The notes below the pieces were generated by a model, which was given only the letters and a program-made list of their open reading frames with translations, made no database searches and was not told where the DNA came from. Of a DNA stretch of 29,472 bases, positions 21,834 to 27,961 are shown in pieces; position 1 is the stretch's first letter, and each line of letters begins with the position of its first letter. The position numbers and the translations under genes were made by a program. Source of the stretch: Candidatus Margulisiibacteriota bacterium. Lineage in GTDB: Bacteria > Margulisbacteria > WOR-1 > O2-12-FULL-45-9. The DNA lies in NCBI GenBank assembly GCA_030018645.1, contig JASEHX010000004.1, positions 1 through 29,472 on the forward strand, read 5' to 3'.

Positions 21834-22718
21834 ATGCGCATGTTAAAAATATGTCACTATTATGTTACGTTGCGTTGCAATGATACTTGTGAGTTTTGTG
21901 ATTTGTGGAGGGGGTCAGAAGACCGGGAGAACCGGGAATCAGGGGATCTGGGAATGTTAGAATCTATCCGTCGGTTGGGCATTAAACACCTTAATATTAC
22001 CGGCGGCGAACCGCTGCTGCGCGAAGATTTACCCGAAATACTGCAGAGAGCCAGAGGGCTTGGCTTTTTTATTTCATTGACCACCAATGGTATTTTATAT
22101 CCTGAAAAAGCCAGGCTGATAAGTGGTTTGGTGGATAGGATTTATTTCTCCGTCGATTATCCGATAGCCGAAGAGCACAACCGCAGCCGAGGTGAAGATT
22201 GCTTCCACCAAGTTATCCAGGCGATTAAATTGGCCCGAGAGTTAGGCGAAAAACCGGTCATCTTTTATACTATTACCCGCGACAGTGTACGCTTCTTGCC
22301 CGAAATGATTGATTTAGCGGAAAAACTGCGCGTTTCCATTTATTTGAATCCGGTCTATGATAATTTCGGGACGCAGGGATTTGCGGCGGAAACTTTAGCT
22401 TACATAAAATATTTTTTTAGGCGCAAATCGGTAATATTAAATTTGACCGCCTTGGAATTTATTAAAGCCGGCGGCAATCGCGTGCTTTATCCCCGCTGCC
22501 GGGCAAAGCAAACCACGATCACGGTTATGCCGGACGGCAGCCGAGCGGAACCTTGCTTTTTTAATCCGGGGGGCCAGCAGGGGAAAGAACCGGTTTGTTC
22601 TTCTTGCATGCGCTGGCCTTATATGCTACCATCGCTGGCAAGCGGGATTGATAAATATTTTTGGTTAAATTTATTTTCAGAGGGAGTGAACCAGTACAAA
22701 AGGAGGAAAAATTCATGA
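21834..22718 (+). CDS. Radical SAM protein with C-terminal cysteine cluster
   Basis: 294 residues. The [4Fe-4S] motif CNDTCEFC (C15, C19, C22) is of the CxxxCxxC type, followed by the SAM-binding NITGGEPLLRED near residues 55-66. Further conserved pieces are SLTTNG and YFSVDYP. The C-terminus has Cys residues (YPRCRAK, AEPCFF, VCSSC) resembling a SPASM/twitch auxiliary cluster region, as in enzymes that modify peptides or act in cofactor or lipid pathways. I cannot assign the substrate. The start may be ATG 21834 or ATG 21840. The stop overlaps the start of the glycosyltransferase (ATGA), so both probably act in one pathway, for example a glycolipid or glycoconjugate; this is inference. Confidence 0.88.
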   Translation: MRMLKICHYYVTLRCNDTCEFCDLWRGSEDRENRESGDLGMLESIRRLGIKHLNITGGEPLLREDLPEILQRARGLGFFISLTTNGILYPEKARLISGLVDRIYFSVDYPIAEEHNRSRGEDCFHQVIQAIKLARELGEKPVIFYTITRDSVRFLPEMIDLAEKLRVSIYLNPVYDNFGTQGFAAETLAYIKYFFRRKSVILNLTALEFIKAGGNRVLYPRCRAKQTTITVMPDGSRAEPCFFNPGGQQGKEPVCSSCMRWPYMLPSLASGIDKYFWLNLFSEGVNQYKRRKNS

Positions 22719-23878
22719 AAATCGTGATGCTTAGCCCGTTTTTTTACCCTCACACGGGGGGAACGGAAAAGTATGTAAAAGACCTATCAACGGCTTTAGT
22801 CCAAGCCGGGCATGAGGTGACCGTCATCTGCGCTAATATTCCGGCGGAAAAAAATGCCCCGGCGGAAGAAATGATGGGAAATTTCAAAGTAATCCGTCTG
22901 CCGGCCGGCCTTTGGTTTGATTATCTGCCGGCCACCAAGCAAAAGTTCGATATTAAGATGCTGGAGAGTTATGACATAGTTCATTGCCATGTGCCGCCTT
23001 TTGGGTTCCTGCGTGAAGTGCTTGGTAAAGTGAAACAGCCGGTAATCGTTACTTATCACTGCGATGTGACCGTTTCTGAAAAATATTATGGGTTTAAAGT
23101 CCCTGAAATGCTGATTAAAGCAGTGGAAAAATCGGCCAATGTTTATGCCCGCATGCTTCTAAAAAGAGCGGATGCGGTTTATAACACCACCAAGACCTAT
23201 GCCGATACTTCGCCGGTCTTAAAGTATATCCCGAACGTGCGCCATATCCCGATTGGCCTCTTCCATGCTGCCATGGATGAGATGCAAAGAAAGCTAGGCC
23301 TTTCTGAAAAAGACAAAAATCCGCGCCAAATCTTGTGGTTAGGCAGGATGGCGGGCAATAAGGGGTGCGATTATACTGTCAAAGCTATGCCGAAGATCCT
23401 GGCCAAATTTCCGGATACAAAACTAATTATCTGCGGGGACGGAGAAGAAAAAGCGTATATTAATAAAATCATTGATGATCTGGGGGTGCGCAATTCAATT
23501 GAAATTTTGGGGACCGCCACTTTTGACAAATTAGTAGAGTTGTATTACAAATCGTTAGTCTATGTATTTCCATCCATCAACCGCCTGGAAGCATTTGGCA
23601 TCGTCCAGCTCGAAGCTATGGCCAATTGCACCGCCGTGATTTGCACAGACATCCCTGGACCAAACGCGGTTATGGAAGAAGGCAAGACGGGATTAGTCAT
23701 TCCTAAACAAGATCCTGATGCCATTGCCAACGCGGTCATTTCCTTGCTGGCCGATCCTCAAAAAGCCCTTGAAATGGGCAAAGCCGGCCGCCAATTAGTT
23801 GAATCTAAATATGAATGGAAGACGATTGCCGGGCAGGTGGAGGGGGTGTATAAAGAGGCGCTGGGGAAGAAGAGATGA
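22715..23878 (+). CDS. GT4-family glycosyltransferase
   Basis: 387 residues with the GT-B fold of retaining GT4 enzymes. N-terminal MKIVMLSPFFYPHTGGTEKYVKDLSTAL is the acceptor-side Rossmann domain with the GG(T/A)E loop. The C-terminal half has ILWLGRMAGNKGCDYTVKAMP, IICGDGEE, and the donor-binding EAFGIVQLEAMA (E-x7-E). It transfers a sugar from an NDP-sugar; donor and acceptor are unknown. Start ATG 22715 is preceded by AAAGGAGG (22699-22706); the stop of the radical SAM gene overlaps. Its 3' end (KTIAGQVEGVY) is echoed by a decayed copy at about 25437-25478, beyond two toxin-antitoxin modules. Confidence 0.93.
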   Translation: MKIVMLSPFFYPHTGGTEKYVKDLSTALVQAGHEVTVICANIPAEKNAPAEEMMGNFKVIRLPAGLWFDYLPATKQKFDIKMLESYDIVHCHVPPFGFLREVLGKVKQPVIVTYHCDVTVSEKYYGFKVPEMLIKAVEKSANVYARMLLKRADAVYNTTKTYADTSPVLKYIPNVRHIPIGLFHAAMDEMQRKLGLSEKDKNPRQILWLGRMAGNKGCDYTVKAMPKILAKFPDTKLIICGDGEEKAYINKIIDDLGVRNSIEILGTATFDKLVELYYKSLVYVFPSINRLEAFGIVQLEAMANCTAVICTDIPGPNAVMEEGKTGLVIPKQDPDAIANAVISLLADPQKALEMGKAGRQLVESKYEWKTIAGQVEGVYKEALGKKR

Positions 23879-23895
23879 CGCATTAAAGCAAATTA

Positions 23896-23904
23896 TGTTA
23901 CAAT
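23896..23904 (+). promoter_or_regulatory. Extended -10 of the first AbrB/PIN module
   Basis: TGT-TACAAT at 23896-23904, 19 bp before ATG 23924; a short leader is predicted. Confidence 0.45.
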
Positions 23905-23923
23905 CTACTTGGGGTAGATAATA

Positions 23924-24148
23924 ATGAAATATTTAAAAGTTGAAAAAGACGGTTCAATTACTTTGCCGCGAGAAGTGCAGAAGGTGTTTCCGGCGCTTTC
24001 AGAGCTTGCTTTGTGGTATAAAGGCGATGCTTTGATTCTGAAACGGGTTTCTCCCTTCAGGCCTTCTGAATTTGCAGAAAGATCCCCAAAAAAAACGCCC
24101 CCGCTCTCTTATATTGTAAAAGAAATACACAAAACACGAAAAGGTTGA
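23924..24148 (+). CDS. AbrB/SpoVT-like antitoxin (module 1)
   Basis: 74 residues. The first 45 residues (MKYLKVEKDGSITLPREVQKVFPALSELALWYKGDALILKRV) follow the swapped-hairpin AbrB DNA-binding pattern: a G-x-ITLP turn, then the hydrophobic strand DALILKR. The C-terminal tail (SPFRPSEFAERSPKKTPPLSYIVKEIHKTRKG) would be the toxin-binding part. It is upstream of a PIN toxin with a 1-bp gap. Typical antitoxins of this type repress their own promoter. Confidence in function comes from motif plus position. Confidence 0.8.
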   Translation: MKYLKVEKDGSITLPREVQKVFPALSELALWYKGDALILKRVSPFRPSEFAERSPKKTPPLSYIVKEIHKTRKG

Positions 24149-24149
24149 G

Positions 24150-24563
24150 ATGAACCAGCCGAAAATTGTCCTTGATTCAAACGTAATTATTTCTGCTCTG
24201 CTTTGGTCAGGATTGCCTCACCAAATACTACAGCTTGCTGAAAATCATAATATCTTGATTTTTTCTTCAATGGAAATACTTGATGAAGTGTTTAAAGTAT
24301 TAAAACGGCCAAAATTGCAAAAGAGGATTAACGAATTGCATACTTCACCGGATGAATTAATCGAATCGCTCCTAGGGGTGGTTGAAATTGTCCATTCGCG
24401 GAATAAACTTTATGTTATTATTAATGATCCTGATGATAATAAAATTATTGAGTGTGCTGTAGCGTCGGAAGCAGACCATATTATTACTGGCGATCCGCAC
24501 CTGCTAAAATTGAAACGATATGGAAATATTGTAATTGTAAATCCTCGAAAGTATCTATTCTAA
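24150..24563 (+). CDS. PIN-domain ribonuclease toxin (COG1569-like, module 1)
   Basis: 137 residues. The PIN acidic residues are all present: D9 in VLDSNVIISALLW, E46 in SMEILDEVFKV, D96 in NDPDDNKIIECA and D115 in ITGDPHLLKL. The pattern SNVxxSAL...LLKLxxYxxIxIxxPxxYL is typical of the COG1569 'toxin component, PIN family' branch. It would be a Mg-dependent endoribonuclease held by the AbrB-like partner. No SD is obvious; the 1-bp gap implies coupled translation. Confidence 0.9.
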   Translation: MNQPKIVLDSNVIISALLWSGLPHQILQLAENHNILIFSSMEILDEVFKVLKRPKLQKRINELHTSPDELIESLLGVVEIVHSRNKLYVIINDPDDNKIIECAVASEADHIITGDPHLLKLKRYGNIVIVNPRKYLF

Positions 24564-24714
24564 TACGCTCCGGTTAGTTTCTTTGCTTCCGCCATCCTTG
24601 CCTGACGGCAGTCAGTCCCCCATGGGCCCTTTCCCTAATTATCCTTCGACACACACACAAATTCAATATTTCTGCATCCTGTATTTTTGTGTTTTTGCCC
24701 CCCACAAATAGGAG
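24564..24714. other. Gap between the two PIN modules
   Basis: It holds CTGAC-GGCA-GTCAG (about 24603-24616), a loose relative of the GCCTGCC/GGCAGGC palindromes, and a short CA run near 24652-24659. No gene, tRNA or terminator with a T-run is evident. Confidence 0.4.
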
Positions 24715-24742
24715 TTGACAGGTATGGACCGGCTGCTATAAT
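24715..24742 (+). promoter_or_regulatory. Strong promoter of the second AbrB/VapC module
   Basis: TTGACA (24715-24720), 16-bp spacer, TGC-TATAAT (TATAAT 24737-24742): consensus -35 plus extended consensus -10, the best promoter in the window. The leader is about 28 nt with AAGGAGG before ATG 24778. Confidence 0.7.
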
Positions 24743-24777
24743 GTAAGGAGAATAAATATAAGTAAGGAGGGCTAATT

Positions 24778-25023
24778 ATGGCCGAAGCAGTTCTAACATC
24801 AAAAGGGCAGATAACTATCCCCAAAGAGATTCGGGAATTATTTGGGTTAAGCGATGGTGATCGTGTCGATTTCATTTCTGAAAAAGGATGGATAATTATG
24901 GTTCCTTTAAAGGGGAATATCTTGGATTTATACGGCTCTGTTCCGCATCGCGGCAAGGCCATTGATTTTAGTAAATTAAGGGAAAGGGTAAAAAAGGAAA
25001 TGGCAAAGAAATTTAGAAAATGA
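24778..25023 (+). CDS. AbrB/SpoVT-family antitoxin (VapB-type, module 2)
   Basis: 81 residues. The N-terminal swapped-hairpin domain is textbook: AVLTSKGQITIPKEIRELFGLSDGDRVDFISEKGWIIMVPL, with the SKGQITIPKEIR core. The C-terminal tail (LYGSVPHRGKAIDFSKLRERVKKEMAKKFRK) contains the helix that usually wraps VapC. The stop overlaps the toxin start (ATGA). It is well translated, with AAGGAGG 9 nt upstream, whereas the toxin has no ribosome site of its own, which favours antitoxin excess. Confidence 0.93.
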   Translation: MAEAVLTSKGQITIPKEIRELFGLSDGDRVDFISEKGWIIMVPLKGNILDLYGSVPHRGKAIDFSKLRERVKKEMAKKFRK

Positions 25024-25421
25024 AGCTATTAGACACCAATGTTATTATTCGCTTTTTAACGCGAGATGATAAAAGAAAAGCGAAAAAATGCCGAATATTA
25101 TTTGAAAAAGTTCTTACTGGTGAGTTAAAACTATTTATAACCAATCTGGCAGTTGCTGAAGTGGTTTGGGTCTTGGAAAAAGTATATAAATTAAGCAAAC
25201 GTGCAATACGATTAAATATCGAAGCCATTTTAAATACGCCCAACTTAGTCTTTCAAAATAGGGGCATAATTTCTGAAAGTATTATTTTGTATGATATTCA
25301 CGGGATTGATTTTATTAATGTTTACCATAAAATCTATATGTTAAAGTCGGGCATTAAAGAAATATATTCGTACGATAAGGATTTCGATATGTTTGCCGAT
25401 ATTGTAAGAATCGAACCTTGA
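25020..25421 (+). CDS. VapC-like PIN ribonuclease toxin (module 2)
   Basis: 133 residues of the VapC group. D5 (LLDTNVIIRFL), E47 (AVAEVVWVLE) and D119/D121 (YSYDKDFDMF) are in place. The third acidic position, normally the second D of a DFxDA motif, reads DFIN (D97, N100), so one metal ligand may be changed from Asp to Asn. D97 could compensate, or the enzyme may be weakened. It overlaps its antitoxin by 4 bp. Shortly after the stop comes the decayed glycosyltransferase tail. Confidence 0.9.
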   Translation: MKLLDTNVIIRFLTRDDKRKAKKCRILFEKVLTGELKLFITNLAVAEVVWVLEKVYKLSKRAIRLNIEAILNTPNLVFQNRGIISESIILYDIHGIDFINVYHKIYMLKSGIKEIYSYDKDFDMFADIVRIEP

Positions 25422-25436
25422 CTAAGTTCCAAACGC

Positions 25437-25478
25437 AAGAGGAAAACCATTGCGGGGCAGAGGGAGGGAATGTATAAT
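25437..25478 (+). pseudogene. Decayed copy of the glycosyltransferase 3' end
   Basis: In one frame 25437-25478 reads K(R)KTIAGQREGMYN, matching the live gene's KTIAGQVEGVYK (about 23818-23856). By eye 30 of 39 bases agree and the reading frame is kept. It contains the TTGCGG and TATAAT used here as promoter elements for the next module. A related but separate GT4 gene tail is the alternative source. Confidence 0.6.
25450..25478 (+). promoter_or_regulatory. Promoter of the AbiEii-type module
   Basis: TTGCGG (25450-25455), 17-bp spacer, TATAAT (25473-25478), 10 bp before ATG 25489; leaderless. It lies inside the glycosyltransferase-tail remnant. Confidence 0.55.
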
Positions 25479-25488
25479 CTAATAAGAT

Positions 25489-25773
25489 ATGCTAAAAAAG
25501 AGAGTTTTGCCAAAAGAATTTAAAAAATATTTTTGGGATGTGGATTTTGCCAAGTTGTCGCCCCGCCGCTATCCGAAATTTGTTTTAGAACGATTGCTGA
25601 AATTCGGAGATAGCAAAGCTGTAAAATGGATGTTCAAGCACTTTAGTAAAAAAACATTGAAAGATTGTGTTTTGGGAGCTAGAGGGCTGGATAAAAGAAG
25701 CCATGCGCTCTGGCGCTTGTTTTTCGGCTTACCGCCGGTTAAAAACGTCAAAGGAGTGCGCTGGGTTGAATGA
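25489..25773 (+). CDS. Small basic partner of the AbiEii-type toxin (DUF6922-like)
   Basis: 94 residues, rich in Lys/Arg and aromatic residues: FKKYFWDVDFAKLSPRRYPKFVLERLLKFGDSKAVKWMFKHF, ending LWRLFFGLPPVKNVKGVRWVE. This resembles small proteins (DUF6922-like) encoded directly upstream of AbiEii/AbiGii nucleotidyltransferase toxins, and is probably the antitoxin in place of the longer AbiEi; I place it in that family from memory. It has no ribosome site (leaderless promoter) and overlaps the toxin by 4 bp. Confidence 0.75.
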   Translation: MLKKRVLPKEFKKYFWDVDFAKLSPRRYPKFVLERLLKFGDSKAVKWMFKHFSKKTLKDCVLGARGLDKRSHALWRLFFGLPPVKNVKGVRWVE

Positions 25774-26408
25774 AAGATAAACTGCATTTTGAAATATTAG
25801 ACAAAAAGAGAATAAAGCTATTGCCGCTTTTCAAAGCATTCAAAGACCGGTTTTATCTGGCTGGCGGGACGGCTTTAGCGTTGCAGTTAGCTCATCGAGA
25901 TTCGATCGATTTCGACTTTTTTACTGATCGGGATTTTAATTCAGGCGATTTGTTGCGTGAGATCAAGGAAGTATTCACGGGACATAAGATCGAGGCGGCC
26001 CAGGCTGGCAATAAAACACTAAACATTATTATTGACGGAAAGATTAAGGCTTCATTCTTTTGCATCAATGAAAAGCTGCTGAATAAAACAATCAACGGCG
26101 ATTATTTTTGGCTGGCAAGCTTAGACGACATAGCTTGTATGAAAATAACGGCCCTATTAAGGGCGGAACTAAAAGATTACATTGATCTTTATTACATTAT
26201 GCAGCAGCGATCTTTGGCAGAAATCATTAAAAATTGCCAGCGGAAATATGATAATTTTGATCCCATGGTTTATCTGAAGGCGCTGATCAGCTTTGATGAT
26301 ATTAATATGCCAAGGATCCTTTTTCGCAGGAAAAAACACGTTAAAATTAAAACAATAAAGGCATCTTTCCAGCAAGCAGTGAAGCAATATCTGGGTAGAT
26401 TAATCTAA
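25770..26408 (+). CDS. AbiEii/AbiGii-type nucleotidyltransferase toxin
   Basis: 212 residues. Characteristic start of the AbiEii family: FYLAGGTALALQLAHRDSIDFDFFT (residues 28-52), with the GG-T/S of the nucleotide site (G32-G33-T34) and the metal-binding D47-x-D49, then the LASLDDIACMKITALLRAELKDYIDLYYI segment (the DxxxxK and K-DxxD region). Characterised relatives block growth by transferring nucleotides to tRNA acceptor ends and protect from phage. The start overlaps its partner (ATGA). The stop overlaps the convergent thpR gene by 9 bp. Confidence 0.88.
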   Translation: MKDKLHFEILDKKRIKLLPLFKAFKDRFYLAGGTALALQLAHRDSIDFDFFTDRDFNSGDLLREIKEVFTGHKIEAAQAGNKTLNIIIDGKIKASFFCINEKLLNKTINGDYFWLASLDDIACMKITALLRAELKDYIDLYYIMQQRSLAEIIKNCQRKYDNFDPMVYLKALISFDDINMPRILFRRKKHVKIKTIKASFQQAVKQYLGRLI

Positions 26409-26957
26409 TCCAATCGCTTTAATTCTTTCATAAACCGGCCCCTTTGGGGTTAAAGTGCTCTTCATGATGCTTATTTTCTCGATCAGCAGTTTGCCAAACT
26501 TTAATGCATGAAGTTTTGTAATTTTTTGCTTTAATTTTTCAAGTCCGCTATTTTCCTTGACCCTACCGATAGTAATGTGCGGATTAAATTCTCTGGTTTC
26601 ACTTTTATCACCGGCGTTTAACAGCTTTTCTTCCAGACGTCCGGCAAGGGAATTTAACTGATCTGTCCCTTCGGTTATTCCAATCCAGATACCCCTTGGC
26701 CTTTTTTCATTAGGAAAGAATTCCAAATTCTCAAATTTGGCCTTAAAACGACGGGCCCCGGAAACGGCATCGGCAACTATATGGACTAAACTATCAATCT
26801 TTTGGTCATCAACCCAGCCCAGGAATTTTAAAGTTATGTGTAGGTTTTCTACTTTTACCCATTTGACCGGCGCAGGTTCTTTCTTTAGTTGGTCCATCAA
26901 ACAACCGATCTTCTTTTTTATCGTATTGTTTAATTCAATGGAAATAAAAACTCGCAT
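26400..26957 (-). CDS. thpR: RNA 2',3'-cyclic phosphodiesterase (LigT/ThpR)
   Basis: 185 residues of the 2H phosphoesterase family, which opens 2',3'-cyclic phosphates on RNA ends to 2'-phosphates. Both HxTx motifs are intact: HITLKFLG (H40, T42) and HITIGRV (H127, T129), at the usual spacing. Length and order are standard. Start ATG 26957 has no ribosome site; TGA-TATTAT on the minus strand ends 12 bp upstream. It is divergent from the epimerase with an overlapping -10, and its 3' end overlaps the AbiEii toxin gene by 9 bp. Confidence 0.94.
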   Translation of the reverse strand: MRVFISIELNNTIKKKIGCLMDQLKKEPAPVKWVKVENLHITLKFLGWVDDQKIDSLVHIVADAVSGARRFKAKFENLEFFPNEKRPRGIWIGITEGTDQLNSLAGRLEEKLLNAGDKSETREFNPHITIGRVKENSGLEKLKQKITKLHALKFGKLLIEKISIMKSTLTPKGPVYERIKAIGLD

Positions 26958-26965
26958 TGGAATAG

Positions 26966-26978
26966 TGGTATAATATCA
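26966..26978. promoter_or_regulatory. Overlapping divergent -10 elements (thpR / epimerase)
   Basis: Plus: TGG-TATAAT (TATAAT 26969-26974) for the epimerase. Minus: TGA-TATTAT (TATTAT 26975-26970) for thpR. The hexamers overlap by 5 bp, so only one can be opened at a time. Confidence 0.5.
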
Positions 26979-26992
26979 TCCAAAGCGACATT

Positions 26993-27961
26993 ATGAAAAT
27001 ATTAATTGCCGGCGGGGCGGGTTATATTGGTTCTCTCCTTGCTCCTGCCTTACTTGATCATGGCTATCAAGTTGATGTAATTGATCTCCTGTGGTTTGGC
27101 AATCATCTCCCTCCATCTGTAAGAGTTATCAAAAAAGACCTTTTTACTTGCCATGAAATAGACTTAAAGGGATATGATCATGTTATATTCTTAGCAGGTC
27201 TTTCCAATGATCCTATGGCTGAATATAATCCAGCAAAAAACTTTATTGATAACGGTGCTTTACCGTCATTTTTGGCGTATCGCGCAAAAAATGCCGGCGT
27301 AAAACGCTTCATTTACGCCTCATCCTGCTCGGTTTATGGCCATGCATTGGACCATTTTTACACAGAGAATGATCCGGTCATTTGCGATTATCCTTACGGC
27401 ATTTCCAAACTTCAGGGGGAAAAAGGCGTCCTGCAGATGACCCGGAAAGATTTCTCGGTCATTGCATTGAGGCAAGGGACGGTGTGCGGCCACAGCCCAA
27501 GGATGCGGATGGATTTAATTATTAATACTATGTTTAAGACGGCGATGACGCAGGGGAAAATTATCGTCAATAATGCTTCAATCTGGCGGCCGATCTACGA
27601 CATCAGGGATGCAATTATTGCTTATTTGCGGGCAATCCAAGCCGATGAATCGGTCAACGGGATTTTTAACGTTTGTTCCGGTAATTTTACCGTTGGGGCA
27701 GCAGCCAATACAGTTAGGGAGGAAGTTGAGCAATTGACCGGAAAGAAAATTGAATTGGAAATTAAAAAGATAGAAGATTTTCGCAACTATAAAGTTTCGA
27801 TTGACAAAGCAAAAGCCGCACTTGGGTTTGAACCTCGATTTACGATCAAGGACATCGTGAAAGACCTTTATCTGCATCGAAATGAATACGGCGATTGCGA
27901 AAAGGATGAGTTCTATAACATCCGCGTCTTTAAAAAATTAGAGGCGGATCAGTCAAAATGA
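26993..27961 (+). CDS. NAD-dependent sugar epimerase/dehydratase (extended SDR)
   Basis: 322 residues. The Rossmann glycine motif is GGAGYIG (7-13) and the active-site YGISK (Y135, K139) has its Ser in YASSCSVYG. This is the extended SDR fold of UDP-glucose 4-epimerase-like and dehydratase enzymes. Features such as HVIFLAGLSNDPMAEYNP, RQGTVCGHSPRMRMDLIINTM and the C-terminal YNIRVFKKLE recall the group of sugar-nucleotide epimerases/reductases found in surface polysaccharide clusters. The exact sugar cannot be told. No glycan genes adjoin. Start ATG 26993 has no clear SD; the leader is about 12 nt. It overlaps prmC by 9 bp at the 3' end. Confidence 0.9.
   Translation: MKILIAGGAGYIGSLLAPALLDHGYQVDVIDLLWFGNHLPPSVRVIKKDLFTCHEIDLKGYDHVIFLAGLSNDPMAEYNPAKNFIDNGALPSFLAYRAKNAGVKRFIYASSCSVYGHALDHFYTENDPVICDYPYGISKLQGEKGVLQMTRKDFSVIALRQGTVCGHSPRMRMDLIINTMFKTAMTQGKIIVNNASIWRPIYDIRDAIIAYLRAIQADESVNGIFNVCSGNFTVGAAANTVREEVEQLTGKKIELEIKKIEDFRNYKVSIDKAKAALGFEPRFTIKDIVKDLYLHRNEYGDCEKDEFYNIRVFKKLEADQSK

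Noticed and set aside
24652..24659. CA dinucleotide run
   Set aside because: Only about four units; too short to call a microsatellite of interest.
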